Positions 43,303-52,940 of a DNA stretch of 55,825 nt are shown in pieces. The stretch lies in NCBI RefSeq assembly GCF_004341035.1, contig NZ_SLXK01000028.1:1-55825 (forward strand), written 5' to 3'. This DNA comes from Scopulibacillus darangshiensis (GTDB lineage: Bacteria; Bacillota; Bacilli; Bacillales; Sporolactobacillaceae). Numbering within the stretch: the stretch's first letter is position 1; every line of letters starts with the position of its first letter. Both the position numbers and the translations under genes were made by a program. Under the pieces are notes generated by a model, which saw only the letters and a list, made by a program, of their open reading frames with translations, made no database searches and had not been told where the DNA came from.

Positions 43303-44490
43303 ATGAAAATGGAAGTGCCTTTTTATAGAGATACATGGGCGGAGATTAATCTCGATGCGATTGAAGCTAATGTTGTGAACATGAGACAGCTGCTTCCGGT
43401 TGATACCATGGTTATGGCTGTCGTCAAGGCGAACGGCTATGGGCACGGCGCGGAAGAGGTTGCGGAAACAGCGCTTGAAGCAGGCGCCAAATGGTTGGGT
43501 GTCGCCCTTTTGGATGAAGCGGTCAGATTAAGGGTGTCAGGAATAGAGGCGCCTATTCTGGTGTTGGGGTGGACACGCCCTGAAGATGTTCATATTGCTG
43601 CAAAATACAATATTTCAATTACGGTTTTTCAGCAGGAATGGGTGCGTGAAGCGTCGAAATGTTATAAAAGTCAGCATCCCGTCTTTTTTCATCTTAAGTT
43701 TGACACTGGGATGGGGCGGTTGGGTGTGCGTGATTATTCAGAAGCTAAGGGCTTGATAGGCGAAATGAAATCGGATCCGCGTTTTATCATTGAAGGTGCA
43801 TTCACACATTTTGCTACAGCTGATGAGGATAATCAGACCTATTTTAATGAGCAGTACAGCCGTTTCAAAGAGGGACTGTCATGGCTGAAGGAATTAGGGA
43901 TTAATCCCAATTTGATTCATTGCGGGAACAGTGCAGCCTCATTGAAACATCCTGAAAATATGTTCAATCTCGTTCGCTTTGGCATTGCAATGTATGGGCT
44001 TTCTCCTTCAGAGGAGATGAAGCCGGGGCTTCCGTTTAAATTAGAAGAAGCCTTTAGCTTTCATAGCAGGCTGGTTCACGTCAAAAGCGTGCCTCCTAAT
44101 GAAGGAATAAGCTATGGAGCCATTTACCGGACGGAGAAGGACGAATGGATTGGCACTGTTCCGGTCGGCTACGCAGACGGCTGGACGAGAAGCCTGGCAA
44201 AGGACAGCACAGTCATTGTTAGAAATAACCGGTGTCCAATTGCAGGGAAAATTTGTATGGATCAATTCATGTGCCGTCTGCCTTATGAAGTCCCTGTAGG
44301 TGAAAAGGTAACGCTTATCGGCGGCGGCCCCGACGTAAAAATCACGGTTGATGAAGTAGCCGCGAGACTTGGAACAATTAACTATGAAATTCCTTGTATG
44401 ATTAGTGAACGTGTACCGAGGATATACTTTAGAAGTGGCGAAAGATTAAAAGTCAGAAACCCTCTACTGGAAACAAACGAGGAGATATAA
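43303..44490 (+). CDS. alr: Alanine racemase
   Basis: A 395-residue PLP enzyme that makes D-alanine for peptidoglycan. The PLP lysine is K42 in MAVVKANGYGHGAEEV. The second catalytic base, tyrosine, is in GISYGAIYRTEKDEWIG, followed by VPVGYADGWTRSL and GKICMDQFMCRL. The short C-terminal extension after RVPRIYF is usual. The ATG at 43303 follows AAGGAG. It is immediately upstream of mazEF, the conserved Bacillus order. Confidence 0.96.
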   Translation: MKMEVPFYRDTWAEINLDAIEANVVNMRQLLPVDTMVMAVVKANGYGHGAEEVAETALEAGAKWLGVALLDEAVRLRVSGIEAPILVLGWTRPEDVHIAAKYNISITVFQQEWVREASKCYKSQHPVFFHLKFDTGMGRLGVRDYSEAKGLIGEMKSDPRFIIEGAFTHFATADEDNQTYFNEQYSRFKEGLSWLKELGINPNLIHCGNSAASLKHPENMFNLVRFGIAMYGLSPSEEMKPGLPFKLEEAFSFHSRLVHVKSVPPNEGISYGAIYRTEKDEWIGTVPVGYADGWTRSLAKDSTVIVRNNRCPIAGKICMDQFMCRLPYEVPVGEKVTLIGGGPDVKITVDEVAARLGTINYEIPCMISERVPRIYFRSGERLKVRNPLLETNEEI

Positions 44491-44666
44491 TTTTTTTCTG
44501 GGTTAAAAGGCTTATAACTTCTGAATTTATGTAAAGAATACAGGATAGAAATCTTTTTTTCTTTACCAATTATTGCTTACAAAGTATCTTTGCAATGCCT
44601 TTAGGGTAATGATATGATTGAATGTGGAATAATAATGTGTCGTAGTGATTTGTTGGAGGTGCACCT

Positions 44667-44945
44667 ATGCCTGAATCGAATTCAAGAGAAATTGTAGTGA
44701 AGCTGCCGCATCATTTAGTAAGTGAAATGGATGGCATTGCTCAGCAGGATAACGTTAACCGGAGTGAGTTTCTTCATCGTGCAGTAAGAATGTATCTGCG
44801 GGAAAGAGGCAAACGCCAAATTCGGGAATCGATGCGCCAGGGGTATATGGAAATGGCAAAGATCAACTTACACATCGCTTCCGAAGCGTTTCAGGCTGAA
44901 GAGGAGGCCGAAGTCACCTTAGAGCGCCTTGTTAGTGGGGTGTAG
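44667..44945 (+). CDS. ndoAI: MazE/NdoAI antitoxin (ribbon-helix-helix)
   Basis: A 92-residue CopG-type antitoxin. [20 protein letters not shown] forms the DNA-binding strand and first helix, [20 protein letters not shown] the second helix. The acidic C-terminus ([18 protein letters not shown]) occupies the toxin groove. Together with NdoA it represses its own operon. Start ATG after TTGGAGGTG. It lies five bases before ndoA. Confidence 0.93.
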   Translation: MPESNSREIVVKLPHHLVSEMDGIAQQDNVNRSEFLHRAVRMYLRERGKRQIRESMRQGYMEMAKINLHIASEAFQAEEEAEVTLERLVSGV

Positions 44946-44950
44946 GTAGG

Positions 44951-45301
44951 GTGATTGTAAAACGCGGCGATGTTTACTTTGCCGATCTTTCCCCGGTCGT
45001 TGGTTCAGAGCAAGGCGGTGTGCGGCCGGTCTTGATCATCCAAAACGACATCGGCAATCGTTTTAGTCCTACAGTAGTTGTGGCAGCTATTACAGCTCAA
45101 ATTCAGAAGGCTAAATTACCAACGCATGTTGAAATTGATGCGAAAAAGTATGGATTTGACCGTGATTCTGTCATTTTGCTCGAACAAATTCGGACGATCG
45201 ATAAACAGCGTTTGACAGATAAAATCACACATTTAGATGATGATATGATGAATCATGTTAACGAGGCAATCCAGATTAGTTTAAGTCTTGTAGACTTCTA
45301 G
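44951..45301 (+). CDS. ndoA: MazF/NdoA endoribonuclease toxin
   Basis: A 116-residue EndoA toxin that cleaves mRNA at UACAU-type sites in B. subtilis. It begins [20 protein letters not shown], with the catalytic Arg in [12 protein letters not shown] and the Thr in [16 protein letters not shown]. Very close to the Bacillus protein throughout. The start is GTG at 44951. The operon ends in a terminator before rsbR, although in B. subtilis some readthrough links the two. Confidence 0.95.
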   Translation: MIVKRGDVYFADLSPVVGSEQGGVRPVLIIQNDIGNRFSPTVVVAAITAQIQKAKLPTHVEIDAKKYGFDRDSVILLEQIRTIDKQRLTDKITHLDDDMMNHVNEAIQISLSLVDF

Positions 45302-45348
45302 GAACCCGTTCTAATCCGGTGGAAGAGAAAACAATATGCATAGACATT

Positions 45349-45393
45349 AAAGGCATTTACCCGTATGATGGGTAGATGCCTTTGGTGTTTTTA
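45349..45393 (+). terminator. Terminator of mazEF
   Basis: AAAGGCATTTACCC / GGGTAGATGCCTTT stem with T-rich tail. Confidence 0.85.
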
Positions 45394-45481
45394 ACCTACA
45401 AAATGATTGCTTTAATGTCCAATGAATGGAATAATTATTTACAGTATATACATGAATATATATACGAAGGGAAGGGTCAAG

Positions 45482-46312
45482 GTGCCTGTTATTAAGTATA
45501 TAAAGGACAATAAAGAAGATATTGTTACTTTATGGAAGAAACAAATGGACGAAGAGAGACCGGAATATTCAAATTACACTGTCCCACATAAAACAATGGA
45601 AACGGCAAACGAAAACTTTATTGACGTTATTTTTGATTACCTGAATGGTAATGGCGGAGAAAGTTCAGAAGGCGTCAATGTTTTTATAGAACAGATTCTT
45701 CAATTTGGCTGGCCATTAAGTTATTTAACGAGTGGTTTGCAGGTTTTTAGAAAAGTGGTCATGGATGTCATTGACAAAAATGTTACGGAAGCTAAAGACC
45801 TACTGGGATTATACAAGCGCACGGACGCCATTATAGACCCCATTTTTAACCAGTTAATAAAGGATGCAACCGAAACATGGGAGCATACCGTATCGATGCA
45901 AAAAAGCGCGTTGTTGGAATTGTCTGCACCGCTAATTCCTATAATGGAGCACATTTCCGTCATGCCGCTTATAGGGACGATCGACACGGAGCGGGCGAAG
46001 CTCATTATGGAGAACCTTCTCCAAGGTGTCATTGATCATGGAGCCGAGGTCGTCTTGATCGACATTACCGGCGTGCCCGTTGTTGATACGATGGTGGCCC
46101 ATCATATCATACAAGCTTCTGAAGCGGTTCGTCTAGTTGGTTCAGAGTGTATTCTAGTCGGTATTCGCCCAGAGATTGCTCAGACAATTGTTAATCTTGG
46201 AATCGAACTTGGAGAATTTCCAACAAGAAGCACGCTTAGGAAAGGGATAGAAACCGCTTTGGAAATGACAAAGCGGAAAATAATTAATATCGCACAGGAG
46301 GATGGACAGTGA
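45482..46312 (+). CDS. rsbRA: RsbRA stressosome co-antagonist
   Basis: A 276-residue stressosome scaffold. The N-terminal globin-like sensor covers about residues 1-135 and the C-terminal STAS domain about 145-265. The two RsbT phosphorylation sites are conserved: T169 in GTIDTERAK and T203 in [12 protein letters not shown]. With RsbS it forms the large complex that holds RsbT until stress. The GTG at 45482 follows AAGGGAAGGG; the longer frame from 45422 lacks a site. It is first gene of the sigma-B operon. Confidence 0.95.
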   Translation: MPVIKYIKDNKEDIVTLWKKQMDEERPEYSNYTVPHKTMETANENFIDVIFDYLNGNGGESSEGVNVFIEQILQFGWPLSYLTSGLQVFRKVVMDVIDKNVTEAKDLLGLYKRTDAIIDPIFNQLIKDATETWEHTVSMQKSALLELSAPLIPIMEHISVMPLIGTIDTERAKLIMENLLQGVIDHGAEVVLIDITGVPVVDTMVAHHIIQASEAVRLVGSECILVGIRPEIAQTIVNLGIELGEFPTRSTLRKGIETALEMTKRKIINIAQEDGQ

Positions 46313-46665
46313 GAATTCCAATCTTGAAACTGTATGAATACCTCTTGATTACGATTCAAGTAGAGCTGGACGATCGGACCGCGATACAATTTCAAGAGGA
46401 TTTACTCGATAAAATCCATGAGACCGGTGCCAAGGGTGTTGTGATCGACCTTACGACTGTTGATATGATCGATTCTTATATTGCCAAAATTCTCGATGAT
46501 GTTGTAAAAATGTCCGCGCTTCTAGGTGCGAAGGTCGTATTAACCGGTATCAGACCTGCCGTAGCCATCACCCTGATTGATTTGGGGATTAATCTAAAAG
46601 GTGTCCCGACATCATTGGATCTTGAAAAAGGGCTTGAGAAACTGCAGCAGGAATTGGAGGGCTAG
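46309..46665 (+). CDS. rsbS: RsbS stressosome antagonist
   Basis: A 118-residue single STAS-domain protein. It binds RsbT and releases it when phosphorylated on serine; S56 in [10 protein letters not shown] is the equivalent site. Start GTG at 46309 overlaps the rsbRA stop by four bases after GGAGGATGG. Confidence 0.95.
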   Translation: MRIPILKLYEYLLITIQVELDDRTAIQFQEDLLDKIHETGAKGVVIDLTTVDMIDSYIAKILDDVVKMSALLGAKVVLTGIRPAVAITLIDLGINLKGVPTSLDLEKGLEKLQQELEG

Positions 46666-46668
46666 CGT

Positions 46669-47070
46669 ATGGAGACCCAAGCCTCTGTGAAAATCAGAAA
46701 TGAGTGGGACATCGTTCAGGCGCGTCAGCTTGGCCGTGAACTCTCAAAAGAAATGGGCTTTGGACAAGTTGATCAGGCCCGTATTACAACTGCTATCTCG
46801 GAATTAGCAAGAAACATCTATTTGTATGCCCAGAACGGGGAGATAGATGTTGAAGCTTTTGGTAAGGTGGGGCGAATCGGACTTAAAATCATTTCCACTG
46901 ATCAAGGCCCGGGAATTAGTGATATCCGTCTGGTTATGCAAGACGGCTATACAACTTCCGGGGGGCTTGGAGCAGGGTTGCCCGGAGTAAAACGGTTAAT
47001 GGATGATTTTAAAATTCATTCTCAGGAAGGCCGGGGAACAGAAATTGTTGCAATTAAGTGGCTCCGTTAG
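46669..47070 (+). CDS. rsbT: RsbT serine kinase and RsbU activator
   Basis: A 133-residue GHKL-fold kinase. The N box is ISELARNIYLYA, the G1 box STDQGPGISD, and the G2 box SGGLGAGLPGVKRLMDDF. It phosphorylates RsbS and RsbR, then activates RsbU. The gene starts three bases after rsbS. Confidence 0.95.
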   Translation: METQASVKIRNEWDIVQARQLGRELSKEMGFGQVDQARITTAISELARNIYLYAQNGEIDVEAFGKVGRIGLKIISTDQGPGISDIRLVMQDGYTTSGGLGAGLPGVKRLMDDFKIHSQEGRGTEIVAIKWLR

Positions 47071-47092
47071 ATAGAGAGGGGACAGGTTTCTA

Positions 47093-48094
47093 ATGGATTA
47101 TGAGATCCTATTAGAAAGATATCAGAACATGTTGTCCAATTATATTAAGGTTAGGGGAGAACGGGCCTTATATAAGGGTCAGCAGTTCAGCAGAAAGATG
47201 ATTGAGCAGAACGTATCACCGGAAGAAGTCGTTAGCCTGCACATAGAGGTCCTTAATAATCTTTTACCTGACTTGGACGAAAAAATGTACGCCTCTTTAG
47301 AGTTTTTGCTTGAGGTGATGATCGGTTACGGGTTTGCTTACAGAGAGCACCAAAGTCTAAGGGACAGGCAGCAGCAGCTCGATTCAGAAATTGACATTGC
47401 GGCTAATGTCCAGCAATCACTTCTCAAAGGGAAAGTTCCTGATTGTGATTTCATCGACATTGGCGTGATCAGCCAGCCTGCCAAAAAGATGAGCGGGGAT
47501 TATTATCATTTTGTAATGGATGATAATAATTGTATTAGTGTAGCTGTAGCAGATATTGTTGGAAAAGGCATCCCTGCTGCTATGTGTATGTCGATGATTA
47601 AATACTCCATGGACAGTCTGCCGGAACAACGTATGCAGCCAGGAGCCATGCTTGAAAGTCTGAACCGTGTAGTTGAACAAAATGTTGATCCAAGCATGTT
47701 CATTACAATGTTTTACGGTATTTATGACCCGCGTATTCAGGAATTCTCCTTCGCATCAGCTGGGCATGAGCCAGGTTTCTACTATTCTGCAGATAGCGAT
47801 TATTTTGATGAACTGAGTGCTAAGGGGCTCGTTCTTGGTTTGTCACGAACGACGACCTATCAGGAATACGTTAAAACGGTCGGGCCGGGCGATATGATTA
47901 TATTGCTCTCTGACGGTGTTACTGAGTGCCGTACGGAAAAGGGATTTATTGAACGTGAAGAAATCATTGCTATGATCCGCCGCAATATGCATCTTTCCGC
48001 TCAGAAAATTGTTGACAACGTTTTTTATGAACTCGAGAAGCTGCAAGATTTCGAGCTCAGGGATGATTTTACATTACTTGTGATGAAATTCTAA
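47093..48094 (+). CDS. rsbU: RsbU PP2C-type phosphatase
   Basis: A 333-residue positive regulator. An N-terminal RsbT-binding helical domain (about 1-80) is followed by a linker helix (QQLDSEIDIAANVQQSLLKG) and a PP2C SpoIIE-type catalytic domain. Metal ligands are in KMSGDYYHFV and VADIVGKGIPAAM, and ILLSDGVTECR is near the C-terminus. It dephosphorylates RsbV-P. The sigma-B-type promoter begins two bases after its stop codon. Confidence 0.95.
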   Translation: MDYEILLERYQNMLSNYIKVRGERALYKGQQFSRKMIEQNVSPEEVVSLHIEVLNNLLPDLDEKMYASLEFLLEVMIGYGFAYREHQSLRDRQQQLDSEIDIAANVQQSLLKGKVPDCDFIDIGVISQPAKKMSGDYYHFVMDDNNCISVAVADIVGKGIPAAMCMSMIKYSMDSLPEQRMQPGAMLESLNRVVEQNVDPSMFITMFYGIYDPRIQEFSFASAGHEPGFYYSADSDYFDELSAKGLVLGLSRTTTYQEYVKTVGPGDMIILLSDGVTECRTEKGFIEREEIIAMIRRNMHLSAQKIVDNVFYELEKLQDFELRDDFTLLVMKF

Positions 48095-48095
48095 G

Positions 48096-48120
48096 GTTTA
48101 GGTTTTTTTGTTACGGGTAA
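48096..48120 (+). promoter_or_regulatory. Sigma-B promoter for rsbV-rsbW-sigB-rsbX
   Basis: GTTTAG (48096-48101), a 13-bp spacer and GGGTAA (48115-48120) match the sigma-B consensus GTTTAA-N12-14-GGGTAT. The position upstream of rsbV is the same as in B. subtilis and gives autocatalytic induction. Confidence 0.85.
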
Positions 48121-48158
48121 TTTACAATATAGTACTTATGGCCTTTAGGAGGTTTCTT

Positions 48159-48494
48159 ATGAACTTGAATATTGAAAGAGCGGAAATGAATGGCAATAGA
48201 TATGTTTTGACCCTTCATGGTGAAGTGGATGCTTTCACGGCTCCCGAGCTTAAGAATGAGCTTTTGCCGCTTACTGAAAAGGATCATGCAATAGTCACAC
48301 TTGATTTAAGTGGAACGGAATATATGGACAGTACAGGATTAGGTGTTATTATTGCCGGCCTTAAATCAGCCAAGCAACATAATAGCAGCCTTGAAATACA
48401 AGGTATGACGCCCCGTGTTGAAAGGCTTTTTCAAATCACTGGACTAATGGAGATTCTAAAGGGTGATGAGGCAGTAAAGGGGGAACAACGATGA
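48159..48494 (+). CDS. rsbV: RsbV anti-anti-sigma factor
   Basis: A 111-residue STAS protein. Ser58 in TEYMDSTGLGV is the RsbW phosphorylation site. Unphosphorylated RsbV binds RsbW and frees sigma-B. ATG at 48159 follows TTTAGGAGG; the longer frame from 48108 would include the sigma-B promoter. Confidence 0.95.
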   Translation: MNLNIERAEMNGNRYVLTLHGEVDAFTAPELKNELLPLTEKDHAIVTLDLSGTEYMDSTGLGVIIAGLKSAKQHNSSLEIQGMTPRVERLFQITGLMEILKGDEAVKGEQR

Positions 48495-48973
48495 TACAAA
48501 GTGCCGATACAATTGAATTAACCATCCCCGCAAAACCTGAATACGTCGGCATTGTCAGGCTGACAACATCGGGTGTCGCGAATAGGATGGGGTATTCCTA
48601 CGATGATATTGAAGATATCAAAATTGCCGTCTCTGAAGCTTGCACAAATGCAGTCAAACATGCCTATAAGGATGTTGAAAACGGACAGATCGCCATTCGC
48701 ATCGAATGTCATACAGACCGCATTGAAATTATGGTCATAGATAAGGGTGCGAGCTTTGATTATCAACAGGTTGTCGGAAAGCTAAAACCACTAGATCCTA
48801 ACATGTCATTAGACCAGGTTAATGAAGGAGGGCTGGGGCTCTTCTTAATCGATACGTTAATGGACGACATAACCATTAGCAGCGAATCGGGCATTGTTGT
48901 CATGATGACCAAGTTCCTTAATAGAGACGGGGTGGATTCTTTTGCCGATAAAGTCTCAACTTCAACAGAGTGA
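48491..48973 (+). CDS. rsbW: RsbW anti-sigma factor and kinase
   Basis: A 160-residue GHKL kinase. Motifs are VSEACTNAVKHAYKD (N box), VIDKGASFDY (G1 box) and EGGLGLFLIDTLMDD (G2 box). It binds sigma-B and phosphorylates RsbV. It overlaps rsbV by four bases and sigB by 32 bases, keeping the anti-sigma and sigma factors translationally linked. Confidence 0.95.
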   Translation: MIQSADTIELTIPAKPEYVGIVRLTTSGVANRMGYSYDDIEDIKIAVSEACTNAVKHAYKDVENGQIAIRIECHTDRIEIMVIDKGASFDYQQVVGKLKPLDPNMSLDQVNEGGLGLFLIDTLMDDITISSESGIVVMMTKFLNRDGVDSFADKVSTSTE

Positions 48974-49724
48974 TATTAATGATTTAATTGCTTTATATCA
49001 GAAAGACCCTAAAGATGAGGCTGTGCAAAACCGGTTAATTAACCAGTATGAAAATCTGGTTATATCACTGTCCAACAAATTTTCGAAAAGCCGTGACATT
49101 CAAGAGGATCTCTTCCAGGTCGGAATGATTGGTTTACTAGCTTCATTCCGCCGTTTTGATCCTTCATTCGGCAGAAGCTTCGAGTCTTTTGCCGTGCCGA
49201 CAATTGTTGGAGAAATCAAACGTTACATTCGTGACAAGACATGGAGTGTCCATGTTCCGCGCAGAATTAAGGAATTGGGTCCTAAAATCAAAAAAGCAGT
49301 GGATGTGCTGACGAATGATTTACAGAGGTCACCCAAGGTTATTGAGATTGCTGATTATCTCTCTGTTTCCGAAGAAGATATACTTGAAACGATGGAAATG
49401 GGCAAAAGCTACAATGCTTTGTCTGTCGATACGAAGATTGAAGCTGATTCTGAGGGAAGCACAGTTACACTCCTGGATTTGGTTGGCAGTCAAGAGCAGG
49501 GATATGAAACGGTTAACAAAAAGTTATTGTTGGAGAAGGTATTCCATGTGTTGTCAGAAAGGGAGAAGCAAATCCTAGAATGCACCTATTTTGAAAATTT
49601 AAGTCAAAAGGAAACCGGAGATCGTTTGGGCATATCACAAATGCATGTGTCACGGCTGCAGAGAAGAGCTTTGCAAAAGCTTCGGGAAACCTTGCCTGAT
49701 GAAGGGCTTGAAAAGTTGACATGA
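48942..49724 (+). CDS. sigB: RNA polymerase sigma factor SigB
   Basis: A 260-residue sigma-70 family factor for general stress. Region 2 holds NLVISLSNKFSKSRDIQEDL and FQVGMIGLLASFRRFDPSFG; region 3 has VPRRIKELGPKIKKAVDVL; region 4 ends in the HTH TGDRLGISQMHVSRLQRRAL. The start is TTG at 48942 after GGGGTGG. It is seventh in the operon. Confidence 0.96.
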   Translation: MPIKSQLQQSDINDLIALYQKDPKDEAVQNRLINQYENLVISLSNKFSKSRDIQEDLFQVGMIGLLASFRRFDPSFGRSFESFAVPTIVGEIKRYIRDKTWSVHVPRRIKELGPKIKKAVDVLTNDLQRSPKVIEIADYLSVSEEDILETMEMGKSYNALSVDTKIEADSEGSTVTLLDLVGSQEQGYETVNKKLLLEKVFHVLSEREKQILECTYFENLSQKETGDRLGISQMHVSRLQRRALQKLRETLPDEGLEKLT

Positions 49725-50335
49725 TTGAATATTATCCTTTCGATAAATTTAAAGTGTCTGCTATCCAAAAAGCCAAAAGGGACAAACCTTGTTGTGGAGA
49801 CAGTTATTATGTAAAGGAAACAGATGACTATCTTATATGCGCCGTTGCTGATGGTCTTGGAAGCGGTATAGGTGCAAAGGAAGCGTCCCAAAAGGTTGTT
49901 GACACCGTTCGGAATCACCATGAACTGCCTGTTGAAACACAAATGTTAAAGGCTAATCTTTCACTTCATAATGAACGTGGAGCAGTGGTAACAATATTTA
50001 AAATTGATTACAAAAAGGGCTTGGTCACGTACTGCGGTGTTGGAAACATTAGACTGTCAATTTATCCGAAGCAGGGCAAATCAATTACACCGCTTTCGAA
50101 ACCCGGTTTTTTATCAGGAAGACCTGTCCGCTTTCATGTGCAGGAATTTGCTTATCCTGAAGGCGGGCTTTTTGTTATTCATTCCGATGGTGTGAACATC
50201 CTGTCACAGCAGCTCCCGGTTATTCGGCATATCTATTCTGCTGACAGACCGGACCAAGCCGAGGATTATTTTAACGATTTAATGCAAGGCAATGGGGATG
50301 ACGTGACCCTTTTGATCGGAAAGCCATTGTGTTAG
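49721..50335 (+). CDS. rsbX: RsbX phosphatase
   Basis: A 204-residue PP2C-type phosphatase that resets the stressosome by dephosphorylating RsbS and RsbR. Metal-site motifs are CCGDSYYVKE, CAVADGLGSGIGAKEAS and FVIHSDGVN. It overlaps sigB by four bases (ATGA) and is followed by a terminator. Confidence 0.93.
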   Translation: MIEYYPFDKFKVSAIQKAKRDKPCCGDSYYVKETDDYLICAVADGLGSGIGAKEASQKVVDTVRNHHELPVETQMLKANLSLHNERGAVVTIFKIDYKKGLVTYCGVGNIRLSIYPKQGKSITPLSKPGFLSGRPVRFHVQEFAYPEGGLFVIHSDGVNILSQQLPVIRHIYSADRPDQAEDYFNDLMQGNGDDVTLLIGKPLC

Positions 50336-50350
50336 GATTATAAAAATACA

Positions 50351-50381
50351 TCAGTCTCCTTAATACAGGAGGCTGTTTTTC
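50351..50381 (+). terminator. Terminator of the sigma-B operon
   Basis: CAGTCTCCT / AGGAGGCTG stem followed by TTTTT. Confidence 0.88.
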
Positions 50382-50455
50382 TTTTGTGTTGTTAACAGAT
50401 GATGAGGAAAAAGGCAACTTTTGATATGATAATAACAATGAAGGAGGCGTTGGAA

Positions 50456-52633
50456 TTGAGCCAGACAGCACTGCAAGATGGATCAACGCTGCAACAGATC
50501 GCAAATGAGCTGCAGCTTCAAATTAAAAAAGTAGAAAATGTTATCAAGCTGCTTGAAGATGATAATACAATACCTTTTATAGCGAGGTATAGGAAAGAAT
50601 TGACCGGGGGGCTTGATGAGGTCCAAATTAACGCGATAAACGACAGTTGGCAATATGCTGTACAACTTGGCAAAAGGAAGGAAGAAGTCTTAAGGTTAAT
50701 CGAAGAACAGGGCAAACTGACTGACGATCTTCGAAAATCAATTGAAAAATCAGTTAAGCTGCAGGAAGTGGAAGATCTTTATCGACCCTACAAACAAAAA
50801 CGAAGGACGCGCGCTACTGTGGCGAAAGAAAAGGGGCTTGAACCATTGGCTGATTGGCTTCTGACTTTACCTTCTGAACCGGTTGAACCCGAGGCAGAAA
50901 AGTATTTATCGGAAGAACATGAACTGCTTCAGATTGAAGATGTGATTAAAGGGGCGGGAGACATCGTAGCGGAAAAAGTATCAGATGATCCTGAAGTAAG
51001 AAAATGGATCAGATCCAGGACTTACAAAGGCGGGTCGCTGAAGATAACCGGTAAGGAAAAAGAGAAGGATGAAAAGAAAATTTATGAAATGTACTACGAG
51101 TATGAAGAAATGATCGGAAATATAGTGCCTCATAGGGTGCTTGCAATCAACCGCGGTGAGAAGGAAGGCATTCTAAGGGTAAATGTTAAAGCTCCCGCAG
51201 ACGACATTAACAGATGGCTTGATTCTTATACAATGCGAGGAAAGACAACCGCCGCGAGAGGAATCTTGACTGAAGCTGTTGAGGACGCCTACAAACGGCT
51301 GATTGCACCTTCAGTCGAACGTGAAATCCGACAATCTTTAACTGAGAAGGCTGGCGATCAGGCCATACATATTTTTTCAGAGAATCTCAAGCACCTGCTG
51401 CTTCAACCCCCAATTAAAGAAAAGGTTGTTCTTGGGGTTGATCCGGCTTACCGTACCGGCTGCAAACTTGCGGTTGTGGATGAAACGGGCAAGGTGCTGG
51501 ATATATCGGTTATATACCCAACGCCGCCGAAATCAGAAACAGCGAAATCCAAAGCGCATGTTCTTGGTCTTATTGACAAATATCATATTGAAATGATCGC
51601 GATCGGAAATGGGACAGCTTCTAGAGAAACCGAAACATTTATCGCAGACGTCATTAAGGAAGTAAGTGATAAAGACATATACTATCTTATTGTCAATGAG
51701 GCGGGCGCAAGTGTCTATTCTGCATCAGCTCTTGCGAGGGAGGAGTTCCCTGATTTTAAAGTCGAGGAGCGAAGCGCTGTTTCCATTGCAAGAAGGCTTC
51801 AGGACCCGTTGGCAGAGCTTGTTAAGATTGATCCAAAATCAGTTGGTGTCGGTCAATATCAGCATGATGTTTCACAGAAGGATCTTAACGCCTCTTTAAC
51901 ATTCGTCGTGGAAACCGTTGTTAACCGGGTCGGCGTGAATGTTAATACTGCATCATCCTCACTTCTCCAATATGTTGCCGGCTTTTCAAAGACTGTGGCC
52001 AACAATATTATTAAAGAACGGGATAAAAACGGAAAGTACGACACGCGCGATCGGTTGAAAAATGTCCCTCGTCTTGGCGCTAAAACGTATGAACAAAGCG
52101 CAGGCTTTTTGCGGGTTACCGATGGAACTCAACCGCTCGACCGGACAGCAATCCATCCGGAAAGTTATAGTGACACTCTTAAGCTGCTGGAGAGGATTAA
52201 CTGTTCATTAGAAGATTTAGGAACTGATCGTTTAAAAGAACAACTTGCAGCACTATCTTTAAAAGAAACGGCTGAGGCGATGGGGATTGGTGAACCAACT
52301 TTAAAGGATGTCATTGATGCCTTGATCCGCCCGGGACGGGACCCGCGTGAAGACATCAAAAAACCTCTATTAAAAACAGATGTTCTTGAATTAAAGGATT
52401 TAAAAGCAGGTATGCAGCTCGAAGGGACAGTAAGAAACGTTGTCGATTTTGGCGCGTTTGTTGATATAGGGGTTAAACAAGATGGACTAGTTCATATTTC
52501 GAAGTTATCGAAACAATATGTGAAACATCCATTAAATGTTGTACACGTCGGCCAGATTGTAAATGTGTGGGTGGAAAATGTCGACGAGCAAAAGGGAAGG
52601 ATTGCGCTATCTATGTTGCCTCCAAATGAATAA
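50456..52633 (+). CDS. tex: Tex-family RNA-binding protein (YdcI)
   Basis: A 725-residue Tex/Spt6-like protein. Order of domains: N-terminal helical Tex domain (about 1-190), RNase H-like YqgF fold (about 325-450, VLGVDPAYRTGCKLAVVD), helix-hairpin-helix motifs (about 490-560, FSKTVANNIIKERDKNGKYD), and an S1 RNA-binding domain at the end (about 645-720, LKAGMQLEGTVRNVVDFGAF). It binds nucleic acid and influences transcription. The TTG at 50456 has AAGGAGG eight bases upstream and gives the usual length; upstream ATGs have no site. Confidence 0.93.
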   Translation: MSQTALQDGSTLQQIANELQLQIKKVENVIKLLEDDNTIPFIARYRKELTGGLDEVQINAINDSWQYAVQLGKRKEEVLRLIEEQGKLTDDLRKSIEKSVKLQEVEDLYRPYKQKRRTRATVAKEKGLEPLADWLLTLPSEPVEPEAEKYLSEEHELLQIEDVIKGAGDIVAEKVSDDPEVRKWIRSRTYKGGSLKITGKEKEKDEKKIYEMYYEYEEMIGNIVPHRVLAINRGEKEGILRVNVKAPADDINRWLDSYTMRGKTTAARGILTEAVEDAYKRLIAPSVEREIRQSLTEKAGDQAIHIFSENLKHLLLQPPIKEKVVLGVDPAYRTGCKLAVVDETGKVLDISVIYPTPPKSETAKSKAHVLGLIDKYHIEMIAIGNGTASRETETFIADVIKEVSDKDIYYLIVNEAGASVYSASALAREEFPDFKVEERSAVSIARRLQDPLAELVKIDPKSVGVGQYQHDVSQKDLNASLTFVVETVVNRVGVNVNTASSSLLQYVAGFSKTVANNIIKERDKNGKYDTRDRLKNVPRLGAKTYEQSAGFLRVTDGTQPLDRTAIHPESYSDTLKLLERINCSLEDLGTDRLKEQLAALSLKETAEAMGIGEPTLKDVIDALIRPGRDPREDIKKPLLKTDVLELKDLKAGMQLEGTVRNVVDFGAFVDIGVKQDGLVHISKLSKQYVKHPLNVVHVGQIVNVWVENVDEQKGRIALSMLPPNE

Positions 52634-52642
52634 AGGGTAGAA

Positions 52643-52673
52643 AAAGGCACTGTTTGCTACGAACAGTGCCTTT
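52643..52673. terminator. Hairpin after tex, inside the cmpA 3' end
   Basis: AAAGGCACTGTT / AACAGTGCCTTT, a perfect 12-bp stem 10 bp after the tex stop. Its right arm is also coding sequence for the last codons of cmpA on the other strand. The T-tail is weak on the plus strand (CTTT). Confidence 0.65.
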
Positions 52674-52770
52674 CCTGATAAAAGAACCAACATTGATTGA
52701 GTAATTTAATTTGATAACGGTCTTTTTTATAGTAAGCTTCTCTTAACTGCTTTTTAAACCAAAAAGGCAT
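52657..52770 (-). CDS. cmpA: Cortex morphogenetic protein CmpA
   Basis: A 37-residue protein, begins MPFWFKKQLREAYYKKDRYQ and continues IKLLNQCWFFYQERHCS. Length, the MPxWxKxQ start and the LNQCWxFY core match what I recall of the Bacillus sporulation protein CmpA, which restrains cortex assembly until the coat protein SpoIVA is properly assembled. In B. subtilis cmpA lies between ydcI (tex) and ydcK (sprT), the same place as here. AAAAGGAGGT is 11 bases upstream of the ATG. It is convergent with tex and its end overlaps the post-tex hairpin. Confidence 0.82.
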   Translation of the reverse strand: MPFWFKKQLREAYYKKDRYQIKLLNQCWFFYQERHCS

Positions 52771-52940
52771 CCGGTGAAAAACCTCCTTTTCAGTTGCTTT
52801 ATTGTTAATTTATGTAGGAGTGCCTGTATAAAGTGCCCAAAATTCAATGGGCCAAGGTAATTTTTACTTTAAACTTAGGTTTATACATCGAAAAAGAGAA
52901 GCCAAGTTGTCTTAAAAACGAATAAATGAGGTAATCATAA

